Notes: generated by a model from the sequence alone, not told the origin. Positions 9,047-17,223 are shown, counted from the stretch's first letter. The stretch: 64,000 nt of DNA from Streptomyces monashensis (GCF_001866665.1 NZ_MLYO01000032.1:1-64000), one strand, 5' to 3'. Numbers and translations: made by a program.

Positions 9047-9691
9047 ATGGATTCGGGACTGCTCTTCTCCTTCCTCGCCGTGGACCTGCTGCTGGTGGGC
9101 GTACCGGGTGCCGACTGGGCGTACGTCATCGCGACGGCCCTGCGCGGCCGCTCGGTGCCGCGCGCGGTGGCGGGCCTGGTCTCGGGGTACGCCCTGCACA
9201 CGGTCCTGGCGACGGCAGGTCTGGCGGTCCTGGTGGCGGGCTCGCCGAAGCTGCTGACCGCGCTGACGGTCGCGGGCGCCGGGTACCTGCTGTGGCTGGG
9301 GTGGGGGGTCCTGCGGCGCCCGGCCGTACCCGGCGCGGACGGGGCCCCGGACACGGCCCCGGAGGGGACCTCGCAGGCGGCCGAGGGGCGGCTCTTCCTC
9401 CGGGGCGCCACGATCAGCGGCCTGAACCCCAAGGGCCTGCTGCTGTACCTCTCCGTCCTCCCCCAGTTCCTCACCCTGCGCGGGGCCCATCTGCCGGTCC
9501 CGGCCCAGACGGCGGCCCTCGGCCTGCTGCACATGGCGTGCTGCGCGGCCGTCTATCTCACCGTGGGCGTCCTGGCCCGCGCCCTGCTGTCCGCCCGGCC
9601 CGCGGCGGCCCGGGCGGTGACCCGGACGTCGGGGGCGGCGATGCTGGGCATCGGGGCGATACTCCTCGTGGAGCGCCTGGCTACCTTGTGA
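9047..9691 (+). CDS. LysE/RhtB-family exporter
   Basis: 214 residues, hydrophobic with about six membrane helices. The N-terminal motif LLLVGVPGADWAYVIATALRGR matches the LysE/RhtB signature around the conserved GP-like glycine/proline turn. The central hydrophilic loop is about residues 103-125. It probably exports an amino acid or similar small zwitterion through the plasma membrane. Divergent from the Lrp-type regulator that probably controls it. The last 11 bases overlap the convergent nitroreductase gene. Confidence 0.82.
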   Translation: MDSGLLFSFLAVDLLLVGVPGADWAYVIATALRGRSVPRAVAGLVSGYALHTVLATAGLAVLVAGSPKLLTALTVAGAGYLLWLGWGVLRRPAVPGADGAPDTAPEGTSQAAEGRLFLRGATISGLNPKGLLLYLSVLPQFLTLRGAHLPVPAQTAALGLLHMACCAAVYLTVGVLARALLSARPAAARAVTRTSGAAMLGIGAILLVERLATL

Positions 9692-10151
9692 CCAGACGGA
9701 ACAGCCGGATCTCCCTCGTCACCCGCTCCTGGTAGGCGGCGTACGGCGGCCAGAACGCCACGGCCGACCGCCAGGCCGCCGCCCGCTCCTCCCCCTCCAG
9801 CAGCCGGGCCGCCACCGGGATGTCCCGCCCCTTCCAGCTGATCGAGGCGTCCGGATGGACGAGGAGGTTGTGGGTCCACGCCGGATGGCCCGGACGGCCG
9901 AAGTTGGAGCCGACGAGCAGCCAGCTCCGTCCGTCCGCCTGCGGCACACAGGCCAGCGGAGTCCTGCGGGGCAGCCCGCTGCGGGCACCGGTGGACGTGA
10001 GGATCACGCCGGGCAGCATCTGCGCGCTGAGCAGCACCCGGCCCCGGGTGAGCCGGTGCACGGCGCGGTCGAGGGCCGGGATCACATGCGGGGCGACCTT
10101 CGCGAACCCCCGCGTCGAGGACACCTTCTGCACGGTCCGGACGCCGATCAC
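9681..10151 (-). CDS. Deazaflavin-dependent (F420) nitroreductase family protein
   Basis: 156 residues of the Ddn/DUF385 split-barrel family, with the characteristic ILTSTGARSGLPRRTPLACVPQADGRSWLLVGSNFG and HPAWTHNLLVHPDASISWKG. Such enzymes use F420H2 to reduce enones, quinones or nitro groups; in steroid or terpenoid catabolism an enone reduction would fit. The GTG start overlaps the acyl-CoA dehydrogenase stop by four bases, so the two genes are one coupled operon behind the operator at 11436-11450. The 3' end overlaps the LysE-type gene by 11 bases. Confidence 0.82.
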   Translation of the reverse strand: MIGVRTVQKVSSTRGFAKVAPHVIPALDRAVHRLTRGRVLLSAQMLPGVILTSTGARSGLPRRTPLACVPQADGRSWLLVGSNFGRPGHPAWTHNLLVHPDASISWKGRDIPVAARLLEGEERAAAWRSAVAFWPPYAAYQERVTREIRLFRLVTR

Positions 10152-11386
10152 ACCGCCACCTCCCCGCGCCCGAACAGCCCGGCGGCCTCGGCGGCGCGCT
10201 CCCGCAGCCGGTGCGGCGGGCCGAACAGCAGCTCGTCCCCGGCCGCCCGCTTGAAGTACAGGTGGGCGTCGTGCTCCCAGGTGAAGCCGATCCCGCCGTG
10301 CAGCTGGATGCCCTCGGCGGCGGCCAGCCGCAGCGCCTCCAGGGCCTGGGCGAGGGCCAGCCCGCCGGCCGTCCCACCCGCCTCCCGCCGCCGCCCTTCC
10401 AACGAGGCGCTTCGCGCCGCACCTTCTGATTCCTGTGCGGTCGCCCAGGCGGCGTAGTACGCGGCCGAGCGGGCCGCCTGCACCGCCACGTACACCTCGG
10501 CCAGCCGGTGCTTCACCGCCTGGAAGGAGCCGATCGGCCGGCCGAACTGCTCGCGCTGCCCGACGTACTCCACGGTCCGCTCCAGCGCCCGGTCGGCCGC
10601 CCCGACGGCCTCGCAGGCGAGCACGGCGGCGACCGAGCCCCCCAGGCCGGCGAGGGCAGGCAGCACCTCCGTGTCCTCCTCCCCCAGCAACTCGGCGTGC
10701 ACGTCGCGCAGTTGGACGCGTGCCTGGGGGCGGGTGGCGTCGAGGGCGGTCTGCCGTACCCGGACGACCCCCGGGGCGTCGCCCGGCACCAGGAACAGCC
10801 GGGTCCGGGCGCGGGCGAAGCCGCCGGTGTGCGCGGCGACGAGCAGCAGCCCGGCGCTGTGCCCGTCGAGCACCTGGTCGGCCTGCCCGTACAGCAGCCA
10901 GCCGTCCGCCGCGCGCCGGGCCTGGACACCGCCGGCCCGGCCGCCGCCGGCCGAGAAGTCGCCGTTGTCGCCGGTCAGGGCGAGCGCGGTGGCGAGGCCG
11001 GTGCCCGGTACGGCGAGGGCGGCGGTGAGGGTGCCGGATGCGAGGCGGGGCAGCAGTCCGGCGCGCTGGGCCTCCGTACCGAGGGCGAGCACGAGGGGCG
11101 CCACGAGCACGGCCGTGGCGAGCAGCGGGGTGGGGGCGAGGGCGCGGCCGGTCTCCTCGCAGGCGAGGGCCAGTTCGGTGACCGGACAGCCGATCCCGCC
11201 GTACCGCTCGGGCAGGGCGAGCCCCGGCAGGCCGAGCCGGTCGGCGAGGGCGGACCAGAGGGCGGGGTCGTGCCCGGCGGGGGCGTCGAGGGCGGCGCGC
11301 AGTTCCTCGGGGCCGCAGCGCTTGTGGAGGAGTTCGCGCAGGGTGCGGCGGATCTCGTCCTGTTCGGCGGTGAGACGCGTGTCCAT
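10148..11386 (-). CDS. Acyl-CoA dehydrogenase (ChsE/FadE-type subunit)
   Basis: 412 residues. The N-terminal helical domain starts MDTRLTAEQDEIRRTL. The C-terminal helical bundle carries YVGQREQFGRPIGSFQAVKHRLAEVYV and a GGIGFTWEHDAHLYFKRA segment. The central part is divergent, as in the less-conserved subunits of the alpha2-beta2 dehydrogenases of steroid side-chain oxidation. It probably oxidises an acyl-CoA at alpha-beta with FAD, perhaps with a partner subunit encoded elsewhere in the window. It shares the operator at 11436-11450 with the divergent Ltp gene and is translationally coupled to the nitroreductase. Confidence 0.82.
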   Translation of the reverse strand: MDTRLTAEQDEIRRTLRELLHKRCGPEELRAALDAPAGHDPALWSALADRLGLPGLALPERYGGIGCPVTELALACEETGRALAPTPLLATAVLVAPLVLALGTEAQRAGLLPRLASGTLTAALAVPGTGLATALALTGDNGDFSAGGGRAGGVQARRAADGWLLYGQADQVLDGHSAGLLLVAAHTGGFARARTRLFLVPGDAPGVVRVRQTALDATRPQARVQLRDVHAELLGEEDTEVLPALAGLGGSVAAVLACEAVGAADRALERTVEYVGQREQFGRPIGSFQAVKHRLAEVYVAVQAARSAAYYAAWATAQESEGAARSASLEGRRREAGGTAGGLALAQALEALRLAAAEGIQLHGGIGFTWEHDAHLYFKRAAGDELLFGPPHRLRERAAEAAGLFGRGEVAV

Positions 11387-11435
11387 GGCTTTCCCCTGCC
11401 TCTTCGCTGCCTCTTCCCGGCCTCTTCCGCCGGAT

Positions 11436-11450
11436 CTGACGGTCCGTCAT
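11436..11450. promoter_or_regulatory. Operator copy 3 (CTGACGGTCCGTCAT)
   Basis: 11 of 12 arm positions match CTGACGnnnCGTCAG. It lies in the 108-bp divergent gap between the acyl-CoA dehydrogenase (start 11386) and the Ltp-type gene (start 11495). Confidence 0.68.
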
Positions 11451-11494
11451 ATTAGGAGCGCCGAAGCGAGATGCACAGGGGACGGAGGACCCGT

Positions 11495-12667
11495 ATGACT
11501 GCCGGGAGCCGGAGAGTCGCCGTGGTCGGGGTGGCGCTGTCGGACTGCGGGCGGGTGGCCGACGCGACGCCGTACACGCTGCACGCGCAGGCGGCCCGCC
11601 GCGCCCTCGCGGACGCCGGACTGGACCGCGCGGTGGTCGACGGCCTCGCCTCCGCCGGCCTCGGCACGCTGGCGCCGGTCGAGGTCGCCGAGTACCTGGG
11701 CCTCCGCCCGACCTGGGTGGACTCCACCTCGGTCGGCGGTTCGACCTGGGAGGTGATGGCGGCGCACGCGGCGGACGCCATCGCGGCGGGCCACGCGAAC
11801 GCCGTCCTCCTCGTCTACGGCTCCACGGCCCGCGCCGACATCAAGGCGGGCCGCCGGACGGGCGACCTGTCCTTCGGCGCGCGCGGCCCCCTCCAGTTCG
11901 AGGTCCCCTACGGCCACACCCTGATCGCCAAGTACGCGATGGCCGCCCGCCGCCACATGCTCGAACACGGCACGAGGGTCGAGCAGTTGGCGGAGGTGGC
12001 GGTGCAGGCGCGGGCGAACGCCGCGCTGAACCCGGAGGCGATGTTCCGCACCCCGGTCACGGTGGACGACGTACTCGACGGCCCGATGATCGCCGACCCG
12101 TTCACCAAGCTGCACTGCTGCATCCGCTCGGACGGCGGCGCGGCGGTGCTGCTGGCCGCCGAGGAGTACGTACGGGACTGCCGTACGGCCCCCGTCTGGA
12201 TCCTCGGCACCGGCGAGCACACCTCGCACGCGGCGATGTCCGAGTGGCCGGACTTCACGGTCTCCCCGGCGGCGGTGAGCGGCCGGCTCGCCTTCGAGCG
12301 GGCCGGGGTGCGGGCGCGGGAGATGGACTTCGCGCAGATCTACGACGCCTTCACCTACATGACCCTGGTGACCCTGGAGGACCTGGGCTTCTGCGGGAAG
12401 GGCGAGGGCGGGGCGTTCGTGGAGAAGGGGCGGCTGCTGGTGCGGGGCGGGGAGCTGCCGGTGAACACGGACGGGGGCGGGCTGTCGGCCCAACACCCCG
12501 GGATGCGCGGGCTGTTCCTGCTGGTGGAGGCCGTGCGGCAGCTGCGCGGGGAGGCGGGCGAACGGCAGGTGCGGGGCCGGGACGGTCAGCCGCCCCGGCT
12601 CGGGGTCGCCTCGGGGACGGGGGGATGGTTCTGTTCGTCCGGGACGGTGGTGCTCGGCCGGAACTGA
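11495..12667 (+). CDS. Thiolase-fold lipid-transfer protein (second Ltp paralogue)
   Basis: 390 residues of the SCP2-thiolase/Ltp family. It shares QIYDAFTYMTLVTLEDLGFCGKGEGGAF and LPVNTDGGGLSAQHPGM with its class. Where the first Ltp of the window has a tyrosine in LSEAYVHG, this one has LSAQHPGM, so it may catalyse a different step (thiolase rather than retro-aldolase). A DUF35 partner is not adjacent; the nearest free one is at 19555-19950. The ATG at 11495 follows GGAGG by six bases and is preferred to an ATG at 11471. Divergent from the acyl-CoA dehydrogenase. Confidence 0.8.
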   Translation: MTAGSRRVAVVGVALSDCGRVADATPYTLHAQAARRALADAGLDRAVVDGLASAGLGTLAPVEVAEYLGLRPTWVDSTSVGGSTWEVMAAHAADAIAAGHANAVLLVYGSTARADIKAGRRTGDLSFGARGPLQFEVPYGHTLIAKYAMAARRHMLEHGTRVEQLAEVAVQARANAALNPEAMFRTPVTVDDVLDGPMIADPFTKLHCCIRSDGGAAVLLAAEEYVRDCRTAPVWILGTGEHTSHAAMSEWPDFTVSPAAVSGRLAFERAGVRAREMDFAQIYDAFTYMTLVTLEDLGFCGKGEGGAFVEKGRLLVRGGELPVNTDGGGLSAQHPGMRGLFLLVEAVRQLRGEAGERQVRGRDGQPPRLGVASGTGGWFCSSGTVVLGRN

Positions 12668-12675
12668 TCGGCCGG

Positions 12676-12953
12676 GCGGCCGCGCGGGAAGACGGTCCGT
12701 ACCGGCCGCCGTTGCCGCGGCCGCACACCGGACAGCTGGAGGAGACCGACTTGGCGCCCGCCGCGCGGAGCGCGAGGCGTTCCCGGCCGAGCCGCACGTC
12801 GCCGCGCCGGCGGTGGACGCGGGCCCGGGGCGGGCGCCGCTGACCGTGCCGATCCGGTACCGGTACGAGCCCGGCGGGGGCGTATGGATCATGACGGGGC
12901 GGGGTCCCATGAGCACGGGGCGCGGGCACACGGCGGTGACCACGGGGATGTGA
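12676..12953 (+). pseudogene. Frameshifted remnant of a pyridoxamine-phosphate-oxidase-fold protein
   Basis: Directly after the Ltp stop, one frame reads GPYRPPLPRPHTGQLEETD. A second frame, from about 12768, continues REAFPAEPHVAAPAVDAGPG and APLTVPIRYRYEPGGGVWIM, then TGRG, stopping at 12951-12953. The second part strongly resembles the start of actinobacterial PPOX/F420-binding split-barrel proteins (REAFLAEPH, PLTVPIWYxYEPGG, TGxGS in remembered relatives). The rest of the domain is missing, and no start or ribosome site joins the two frames. I read this as a decayed gene; family recognition is from memory. Confidence 0.5.
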
Positions 12954-12969
12954 CCAGCGGGATGTGACC

Positions 12970-13644
12970 ATGGTGGGCATGGCAACTGATCTCCCGGCAC
13001 TGCTGAGGTCGCTGCGGGTGTGGGACGCGGGCACGACGACGCTGCCCGCCTTCGACCCGGACACCGCCCCGCCGACGCCCCTGCTCCTCTTCACGGACTG
13101 GTTCGCGGACGCGGTGGCGGCCGGGCAGCCGGAGCCGCACACGATGTCGCTGGCGACCGTGGACGAGGAGGGGCGGCCGGACGTACGGATCGTGATGCTG
13201 CACGGCGCCGACGCGGACGGCTGGGCCTTCGCCACCCACCGCACCAGCCGCAAGGGCCGCGCCCTCGCCGCCCACCCGCACGCCGCCCTGGCCTTCTACT
13301 GGCCGGTACTGGGCCGCCAGGTCCGGATGCGCGGCCCGGTGACGGCGGCCCCCTCGACCGAGAGCCAGGCGGATCTGCACGCCCGCTCGACGGGCGCGCT
13401 GGCGGCGGCGCTCACGGGCCGCCAGAGCGACGACCTCTCCTCGCTGGACGAGCTGCGCCGGGCCTCGGAGGCCGCCTGGGACCGGGCCCGCGCGAACCCG
13501 TCCGAGCCGTCCCCGACCTGGACCCTGTACCGGCTGCGCCCCCGGACGGTGGAGTTCTTCCAGGGCGACCCGGAGCGCCGGCATGTGCGGCTGGAGTACC
13601 GGAGCACGGAGTTCGGGTGGAGCAGGGGGTTGTTGTGGCCGTGA
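12970..13644 (+). CDS. PdxH-like FMN-binding oxidase/reductase (PNPOx family)
   Basis: About 224 residues of the pyridoxine/pyridoxamine 5'-phosphate oxidase fold. MSLATVDEEGRPDVRIVMLHG, FATHRTSRKGRALAAHPHAAL and a C-terminal dimerisation part (TVEFFQGDPERRHVRLEYR) follow the PdxH layout. The canonical C-terminal motif (WxxxRLxP) is replaced by a W-rich tail, and a true pdxH lies at 53982-54677. This copy is therefore probably a paralogue with another substrate. The start is uncertain: GTG 12964, ATG 12970 and ATG 12979 are all in frame without a clear ribosome site. Confidence 0.75.
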   Translation: MVGMATDLPALLRSLRVWDAGTTTLPAFDPDTAPPTPLLLFTDWFADAVAAGQPEPHTMSLATVDEEGRPDVRIVMLHGADADGWAFATHRTSRKGRALAAHPHAALAFYWPVLGRQVRMRGPVTAAPSTESQADLHARSTGALAAALTGRQSDDLSSLDELRRASEAAWDRARANPSEPSPTWTLYRLRPRTVEFFQGDPERRHVRLEYRSTEFGWSRGLLWP

Positions 13645-13667
13645 CGCCGTAGCCGCCTATGCCGCCT

Positions 13668-14057
13668 TCAGCTCGCTCCCACTCCCATCGGAACCGGGCG
13701 GGTACCGGCGCTGACGTGCACACCGTGGATCACGCTCGGCCCCACGTCGATGCCGCGTTCCGACATCTCCAGCGCCCAACGCCGTTCCGCCTGTGCCCGC
13801 CGCTTGGGGTCGTCCGGCCGCTTGCCGGGCTCGGCCAGCACATACGGACGTACCGATCCGATCGTGTCCAGGACGGGTCGCCGTTCGGCAACCTCGCGGG
13901 CGTACGGACTCTTGTGCTCCGGCAGGGAGTGCACGGACCACGAACACGTGGCGGGTGCCGCGCCCGGCCTGAAGGCCGGGGTCGCGCGGTGCTTCCCTCG
14001 GGCGGGCAGCAGCAGTGAGCACAGGCACGCGAGAGAGCGCGCGATAAGGTCGGCCAT
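13668..14057 (-). CDS. Small protein of unknown function
   Basis: 129 residues. The start MADLIARSLACLCSLLLPARGKHRA looks like the short hydrophobic plus LLLPARGRHR-type beginning seen in many small Streptomyces proteins. The C-terminal half has SVRPYVLAEPGKR and GIDVGPSVIHGVHV. No catalytic motif is recognised. GGGAG lies nine bases before the ATG. Same strand as the GNAT and synthetase genes 116 bp upstream, from which it is separated by a stem-loop (14093-14124). It could belong to the cassette or merely flank it. Confidence 0.6.
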   Translation of the reverse strand: MADLIARSLACLCSLLLPARGKHRATPAFRPGAAPATCSWSVHSLPEHKSPYAREVAERRPVLDTIGSVRPYVLAEPGKRPDDPKRRAQAERRWALEMSERGIDVGPSVIHGVHVSAGTRPVPMGVGAS

Positions 14058-14092
14058 GTTCGTCAGCTCCCTTGCAGCTGATGGGCGTTCCG

Positions 14093-14124
14093 CCCCGGTG
14101 ACGGCCTGCCCGCTGTCATCGGGG
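14093..14124. terminator. Stem-loop between the GNAT gene and the small unknown gene
   Basis: 14093-14102 pairs with 14115-14124 (nine of ten bases) across 12 bases, 50 bp after the GNAT stop on the minus strand. Possible terminator or attenuator of the cassette. Confidence 0.35.
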
Positions 14125-14173
14125 CTCTTTGTGGGCTGTTCCGAGCGCGTCGAAGAGGGTGGGCCAGGGTCCT

Positions 14174-14698
14174 CTACAGCGCCCAGAACCTCTCTTCCAG
14201 ATCAGTGACGCGCTCGGCCCGGCGGCCCATCAGATAGACCTTGGTGTGTGTGCGCTGCACTTCGTGCACCAGCCTGAAGCCCTGGGTCTCGTTGTACCTC
14301 ACCAATTCGGGGACGTAGCAGCCGCGGCGAACCCATGTACGCCCTTCCTGCGCGGCCCGGTCCACCGCCCACAGCCCCATCACGGTTCCCGGCTTCTTGT
14401 CGCGGTAAGCGGGATCGGTGACCGTCGAGTACAGGTAATGAGCCGACTCGTTCAGCTCGTCTACCGTCCAGCCCCATGAGGGAGTCTGTTCCTGGACGGT
14501 GGTACATCCGATGACGCGCCCGTCGTCCTCCGCGAGAACCCATACGTCGCCATCGGGATTCTCGGCCTGCCGGGCGAGTTCGGCCGCCTTCTCCCGCCAG
14601 CTCGGAAGCCCGCGTTCCTCCATCCAGTCGGAGCGGGCGAGGATCATGTCTTCGACGGCCGGGACGTCATCGGCTGTGGCCGAGCGCATGGCGAACAT
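14174..14698 (-). CDS. GNAT-family N-acetyltransferase of the peptide cassette
   Basis: 174 residues of the GNAT fold: FAMRSATADDVPAVEDMIL at the N-terminus, VWVLAEDDGRVIGCTTVQ as the beta3-beta4 region, then a YLYSTVTDPAYRDKKPGTVMGLWAVD acceptor/CoA region and RRGCYVPELVRYNETQGFRLVHE. The ATG follows AGGAG by six bases. It starts 25 bp after the synthetase stop, so the two are one operon. GNAT enzymes acetylate lasso-type peptides in albusnodin- and triculamin-like clusters, as self-protection or maturation. By analogy this one may acetylate a lysine or the N-terminus of the peptide product. Target inferred, not shown. Confidence 0.78.
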   Translation of the reverse strand: MFAMRSATADDVPAVEDMILARSDWMEERGLPSWREKAAELARQAENPDGDVWVLAEDDGRVIGCTTVQEQTPSWGWTVDELNESAHYLYSTVTDPAYRDKKPGTVMGLWAVDRAAQEGRTWVRRGCYVPELVRYNETQGFRLVHEVQRTHTKVYLMGRRAERVTDLEERFWAL

Positions 14699-14723
14699 GC
14701 TGTCTCCTGATGGTTGGAGGGGA

Positions 14724-16289
14724 CTACAGGAAGGACTGCGCGGCGAAGTGGAGGTCCAGGACTTCGAGCAGTTGCGCGTCTCCGTCCTCGCGGTACGGCT
14801 TCTCGGACAGTCGGCGGACAGCCATTCCAAGGCCGTCAGGGTCCACCAGCTTCTCGTCGAAGAGCGGCGAGCCGTCGTGGAGCATCTTGGCAAACAGAGG
14901 GCGAGCGATCGTGGTGAGCGTGTGCTGTACGACCTCCGCGAACGACTCGCGCTCTCGGGACTCGGTGACGTCCGGGCTCAGCCCGAGGGAGGCCAGCCGT
15001 CGCCGTTGGAGCTGCTTCAGCTCACGCCAGTGCATGGGCAGCCATTCGCCAAGCTGGACCATGCCCGGGTCGGCGAACGGGTGCACGGGCCAGATACCTG
15101 CTCGCATGAGTACCGGTGCCGTGGTCTCCAGCGAGAGCAAGGTCATCGAGTTGACAGCCGCAGGCGGAGCGATGCCGTCGTCGGCGAACTCCAGCGCGGC
15201 ACGCGCTCGGTCTCCGATCCAGGGCAGGGCGTCGCTGATCTCGCCCATGGACCTGTGCGGATACTCGGTCTGCGACAGGGCCACCATCTCGTCTCCGCCG
15301 AGCCCGGTCACCACCGCACGAGCGCCGTGGTCGACCAGGACCTCGGTCAGCTTGGCGAACGGCCGGTGCAGGGGCTCCTCGTACGGGCTGATCTTCTCGC
15401 CCGTGACCCGGGCACACTCCGGCGACAACGGCGCGTACTCCAGGGCGTCGATCAGGTGATCCGGCTCGGCGAACGGCAGCGCCCTGATGATCTCCGAGCG
15501 TCGGCGGATCTGGTGGGCGCGCCCCGGGCCGGCGATCAGGAGAGCGGCAGTCGGGAAGCGGCCCGGGTACCGCTCGGCAAGGCGGGTCCCCACGGTGCCG
15601 GAGTCGAACCCGCCCGTGAGATGCAGCACCGTCTCGACTCGGTCGATCGGCCGGAGATCGAGTGCATCGTCCATCGCTTCCACGAACGTCCCGAGAACGT
15701 CCGCATCAGGAGCCAGTTCGCGCGGCCCGCTGTGCAACACCGGCTCGGGATGGTGCAGGTGGAGGTGGCCGCCGTAGATCGCCGTCGTCCGCTCGGTCAC
15801 ACGGTGGATGCCCCGGAACACGGTCTCGGTGCTGTACCGGGGCCGGTAGATCAGCAGCCGCGCGACTTCACGGGGGCTGAGGCCGGCGGTGTGTTCGGCG
15901 AGGTCGGCCATGTCCCACGACCCGTGCAGGCTCGCACGGTCGTGTGCGACGTAGAGCGGGGTGATGCCACCGGGGCCTGCGGTGACGCGGCACGGGTCAC
16001 CGGGAGCGGTTTCCACGAACACGTAGTCCGTGGGCCATTGCTCCGCCAGAGTGCGAGCCTCCTCGAACTCACCGGAGGTGACGCTGCGCGGTGCCGGATC
16101 ATACGTTCCCCGACCCACGACGCGCTCACGTACGACGAGAAGTGTGTGGTTACCGTCTGTGACAGCGACGTGTTCCACCAAGGGGTGCTCGTACGGGGCG
16201 ATCTCGCTCATCCCGTCGGCAGTGAGGTAACGGTGTCCGTTCCATGTCCATACCGTGCTCGCATATGGAGTGAGGCGTAACTTGATCAC
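14724..16289 (-). CDS. Asparagine-synthetase-like amide-forming enzyme (lasso-cyclase/beta-lactam-synthetase type)
   Basis: 521 residues. The N-terminal glutaminase-like domain lacks the Cys2 needed for glutamine hydrolysis (it begins MIKLRLTPYA). The C-terminal synthetase domain has the PPi loop LTGGFDS (224-230) and GLGGDE (329-334), so ATP-dependent adenylation of a carboxylate should work. This glutaminase-dead layout is typical of lasso peptide cyclases and beta-lactam synthetases, which form an internal amide. GTG start with GGGAGAG five bases upstream. It lies 72 bp after the small peptide gene, with a stem-loop between them, and 25 bp before the GNAT gene. No separate leader protease or recognition-element gene is next to it. 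Confidence 0.82.
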   Translation of the reverse strand: MIKLRLTPYASTVWTWNGHRYLTADGMSEIAPYEHPLVEHVAVTDGNHTLLVVRERVVGRGTYDPAPRSVTSGEFEEARTLAEQWPTDYVFVETAPGDPCRVTAGPGGITPLYVAHDRASLHGSWDMADLAEHTAGLSPREVARLLIYRPRYSTETVFRGIHRVTERTTAIYGGHLHLHHPEPVLHSGPRELAPDADVLGTFVEAMDDALDLRPIDRVETVLHLTGGFDSGTVGTRLAERYPGRFPTAALLIAGPGRAHQIRRRSEIIRALPFAEPDHLIDALEYAPLSPECARVTGEKISPYEEPLHRPFAKLTEVLVDHGARAVVTGLGGDEMVALSQTEYPHRSMGEISDALPWIGDRARAALEFADDGIAPPAAVNSMTLLSLETTAPVLMRAGIWPVHPFADPGMVQLGEWLPMHWRELKQLQRRRLASLGLSPDVTESRERESFAEVVQHTLTTIARPLFAKMLHDGSPLFDEKLVDPDGLGMAVRRLSEKPYREDGDAQLLEVLDLHFAAQSFL

Positions 16290-16310
16290 GCGTGCTCTCC
16301 CTTCGGGTGA

Positions 16311-16345
16311 GCCCGAGGGGCGCGACGGTTTGCGTCCCCTCGGGC
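16311..16345. terminator. Attenuator-like stem-loop between peptide and synthetase genes
   Basis: Perfect 10-bp inverted repeat GCCCGAGGGG (16311-16320) / CCCCTCGGGC (16336-16345) with extra pairing inside the loop. It sits wholly in the 72-bp gap after the small peptide gene on the minus strand. It could make the peptide message more abundant than the enzyme message. Confidence 0.55.
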
Positions 16346-16361
16346 GTTGCGGCCGAGCGGT

Positions 16362-16523
16362 TCAGGTGGCGGTGGTGTCATACGTCTTGGCGCCGTCCGA
16401 CGAACCCGCGACCTTCTTGTACTCGTGCGTCTCAGCCGGTGACTGCACCCGACGGTGGGCCTTCGTCGTGAACAGCTTGCCGAAGCGGCGGTTACGCTTC
16501 GGCGGGGGTGTGAACTCGTCCAC
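16362..16523 (-). CDS. 53-residue basic peptide, candidate RiPP precursor
   Basis: GTG start with an excellent AAGGAGG ribosome site six bases upstream. The peptide begins VDEFTPPPKRNRRFGKLFTT and ends EYKKVAGSSDGAKTYDTTAT. The first half is strongly basic. Possible macrolactam acceptors are E31, E34, D43 and D49. There is no cysteine, no signal peptide and no membrane segment. It precedes the glutaminase-dead asparagine-synthetase homologue and the GNAT gene on the same strand, as a RiPP precursor would. The usual lasso leader feature (Thr at -2 before Gly) is not obvious, so the core boundaries are unknown. It might instead be a small regulatory protein. Confidence 0.62.
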   Translation of the reverse strand: MDEFTPPPKRNRRFGKLFTTKAHRRVQSPAETHEYKKVAGSSDGAKTYDTTAT

Positions 16524-16680
16524 TTTGCTCCTCCTTCAACTCTGCTGATGCGTCACGACTGTGGTGCGGGGTCCTGGCCGGGGCGGCAGGTACAACGTCC
16601 CGGGCCCCGGCCGGGGGGTCTGGTGTGGGAGGGCGGCACTGCCGTGCGGCCGTCGGCCATGGGCGCTCCGTACCGGCCGG

Positions 16681-17139
16681 TCACCGGCCGCACGTCAGCT
16701 CGACCCACACGGTTTTGCCGTTGCGTGACGGCTGTACCAGCCAGCGGGAGGCGAGAGCATTCACGATCGCCAACCCACGGCCCGTCTCGGCGTCGTCGGC
16801 GGCCTCCCGGCGCCGGACGCGTCGGCCCGACGGGTCCGTGACCGACAACCACACCGTGTGCCGGTCTGGACGCTCCAGCGTCAGACGGCAGGTGCCGGGT
16901 TCATCCGGCAGGAGGCACGCGGCACGGGCGTGCTGTACAGCGTTCGTCACCAGTTCCGAGACGACCGACACGACATCGTCCGCCATCGCCTCCAGCCCCC
17001 AACATGCCAATGTCGTACGCGCACTCAGCCTTGCCACGGACGCCGAGGACGGGTAGAGCGGAAGTGTCTGCGCGTAACCCGGAACCGATCCCATCAGGGG
17101 ACTCAGGGCGGGAGTTGTGGGGAGTGCCGTAGTCGTCAT
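16681..17139 (-). CDS. RsbW-like ATP-binding (HATPase) regulatory protein
   Basis: 152 residues with the GHKL ATPase boxes: VVSELVTNAVQHAR (N box), WLSVTDPSGRR (G1) and ETGRGLAIVNALASRW (G2). There is no membrane segment. This family includes anti-sigma factor kinases and the many AbaA/WhiJ-associated stand-alone ATPases of Streptomyces. It is divergent from the XRE/TPR regulator across 189 bp, an arrangement common in whiJ-like regulatory loci. It lies on the same strand as, and 157 bp upstream of, the small peptide gene, and may govern when the cassette is expressed. Confidence 0.8.
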   Translation of the reverse strand: MTTTALPTTPALSPLMGSVPGYAQTLPLYPSSASVARLSARTTLACWGLEAMADDVVSVVSELVTNAVQHARAACLLPDEPGTCRLTLERPDRHTVWLSVTDPSGRRVRRREAADDAETGRGLAIVNALASRWLVQPSRNGKTVWVELTCGR

Positions 17140-17223
17140 GGTCGCCTCTTGTCGTCTCGGCGCCCGCCGGGTTCCCCCTCATGGGCGGGAAGGACCGGCG
17201 GGCCGTCAACCGGTCGGCCGGGA

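Noticed and set aside
14724..16289. True asparagine synthetase (AsnB)
   Set aside because: The N-terminal cysteine needed for glutamine hydrolysis is absent and the protein is shorter than AsnB.
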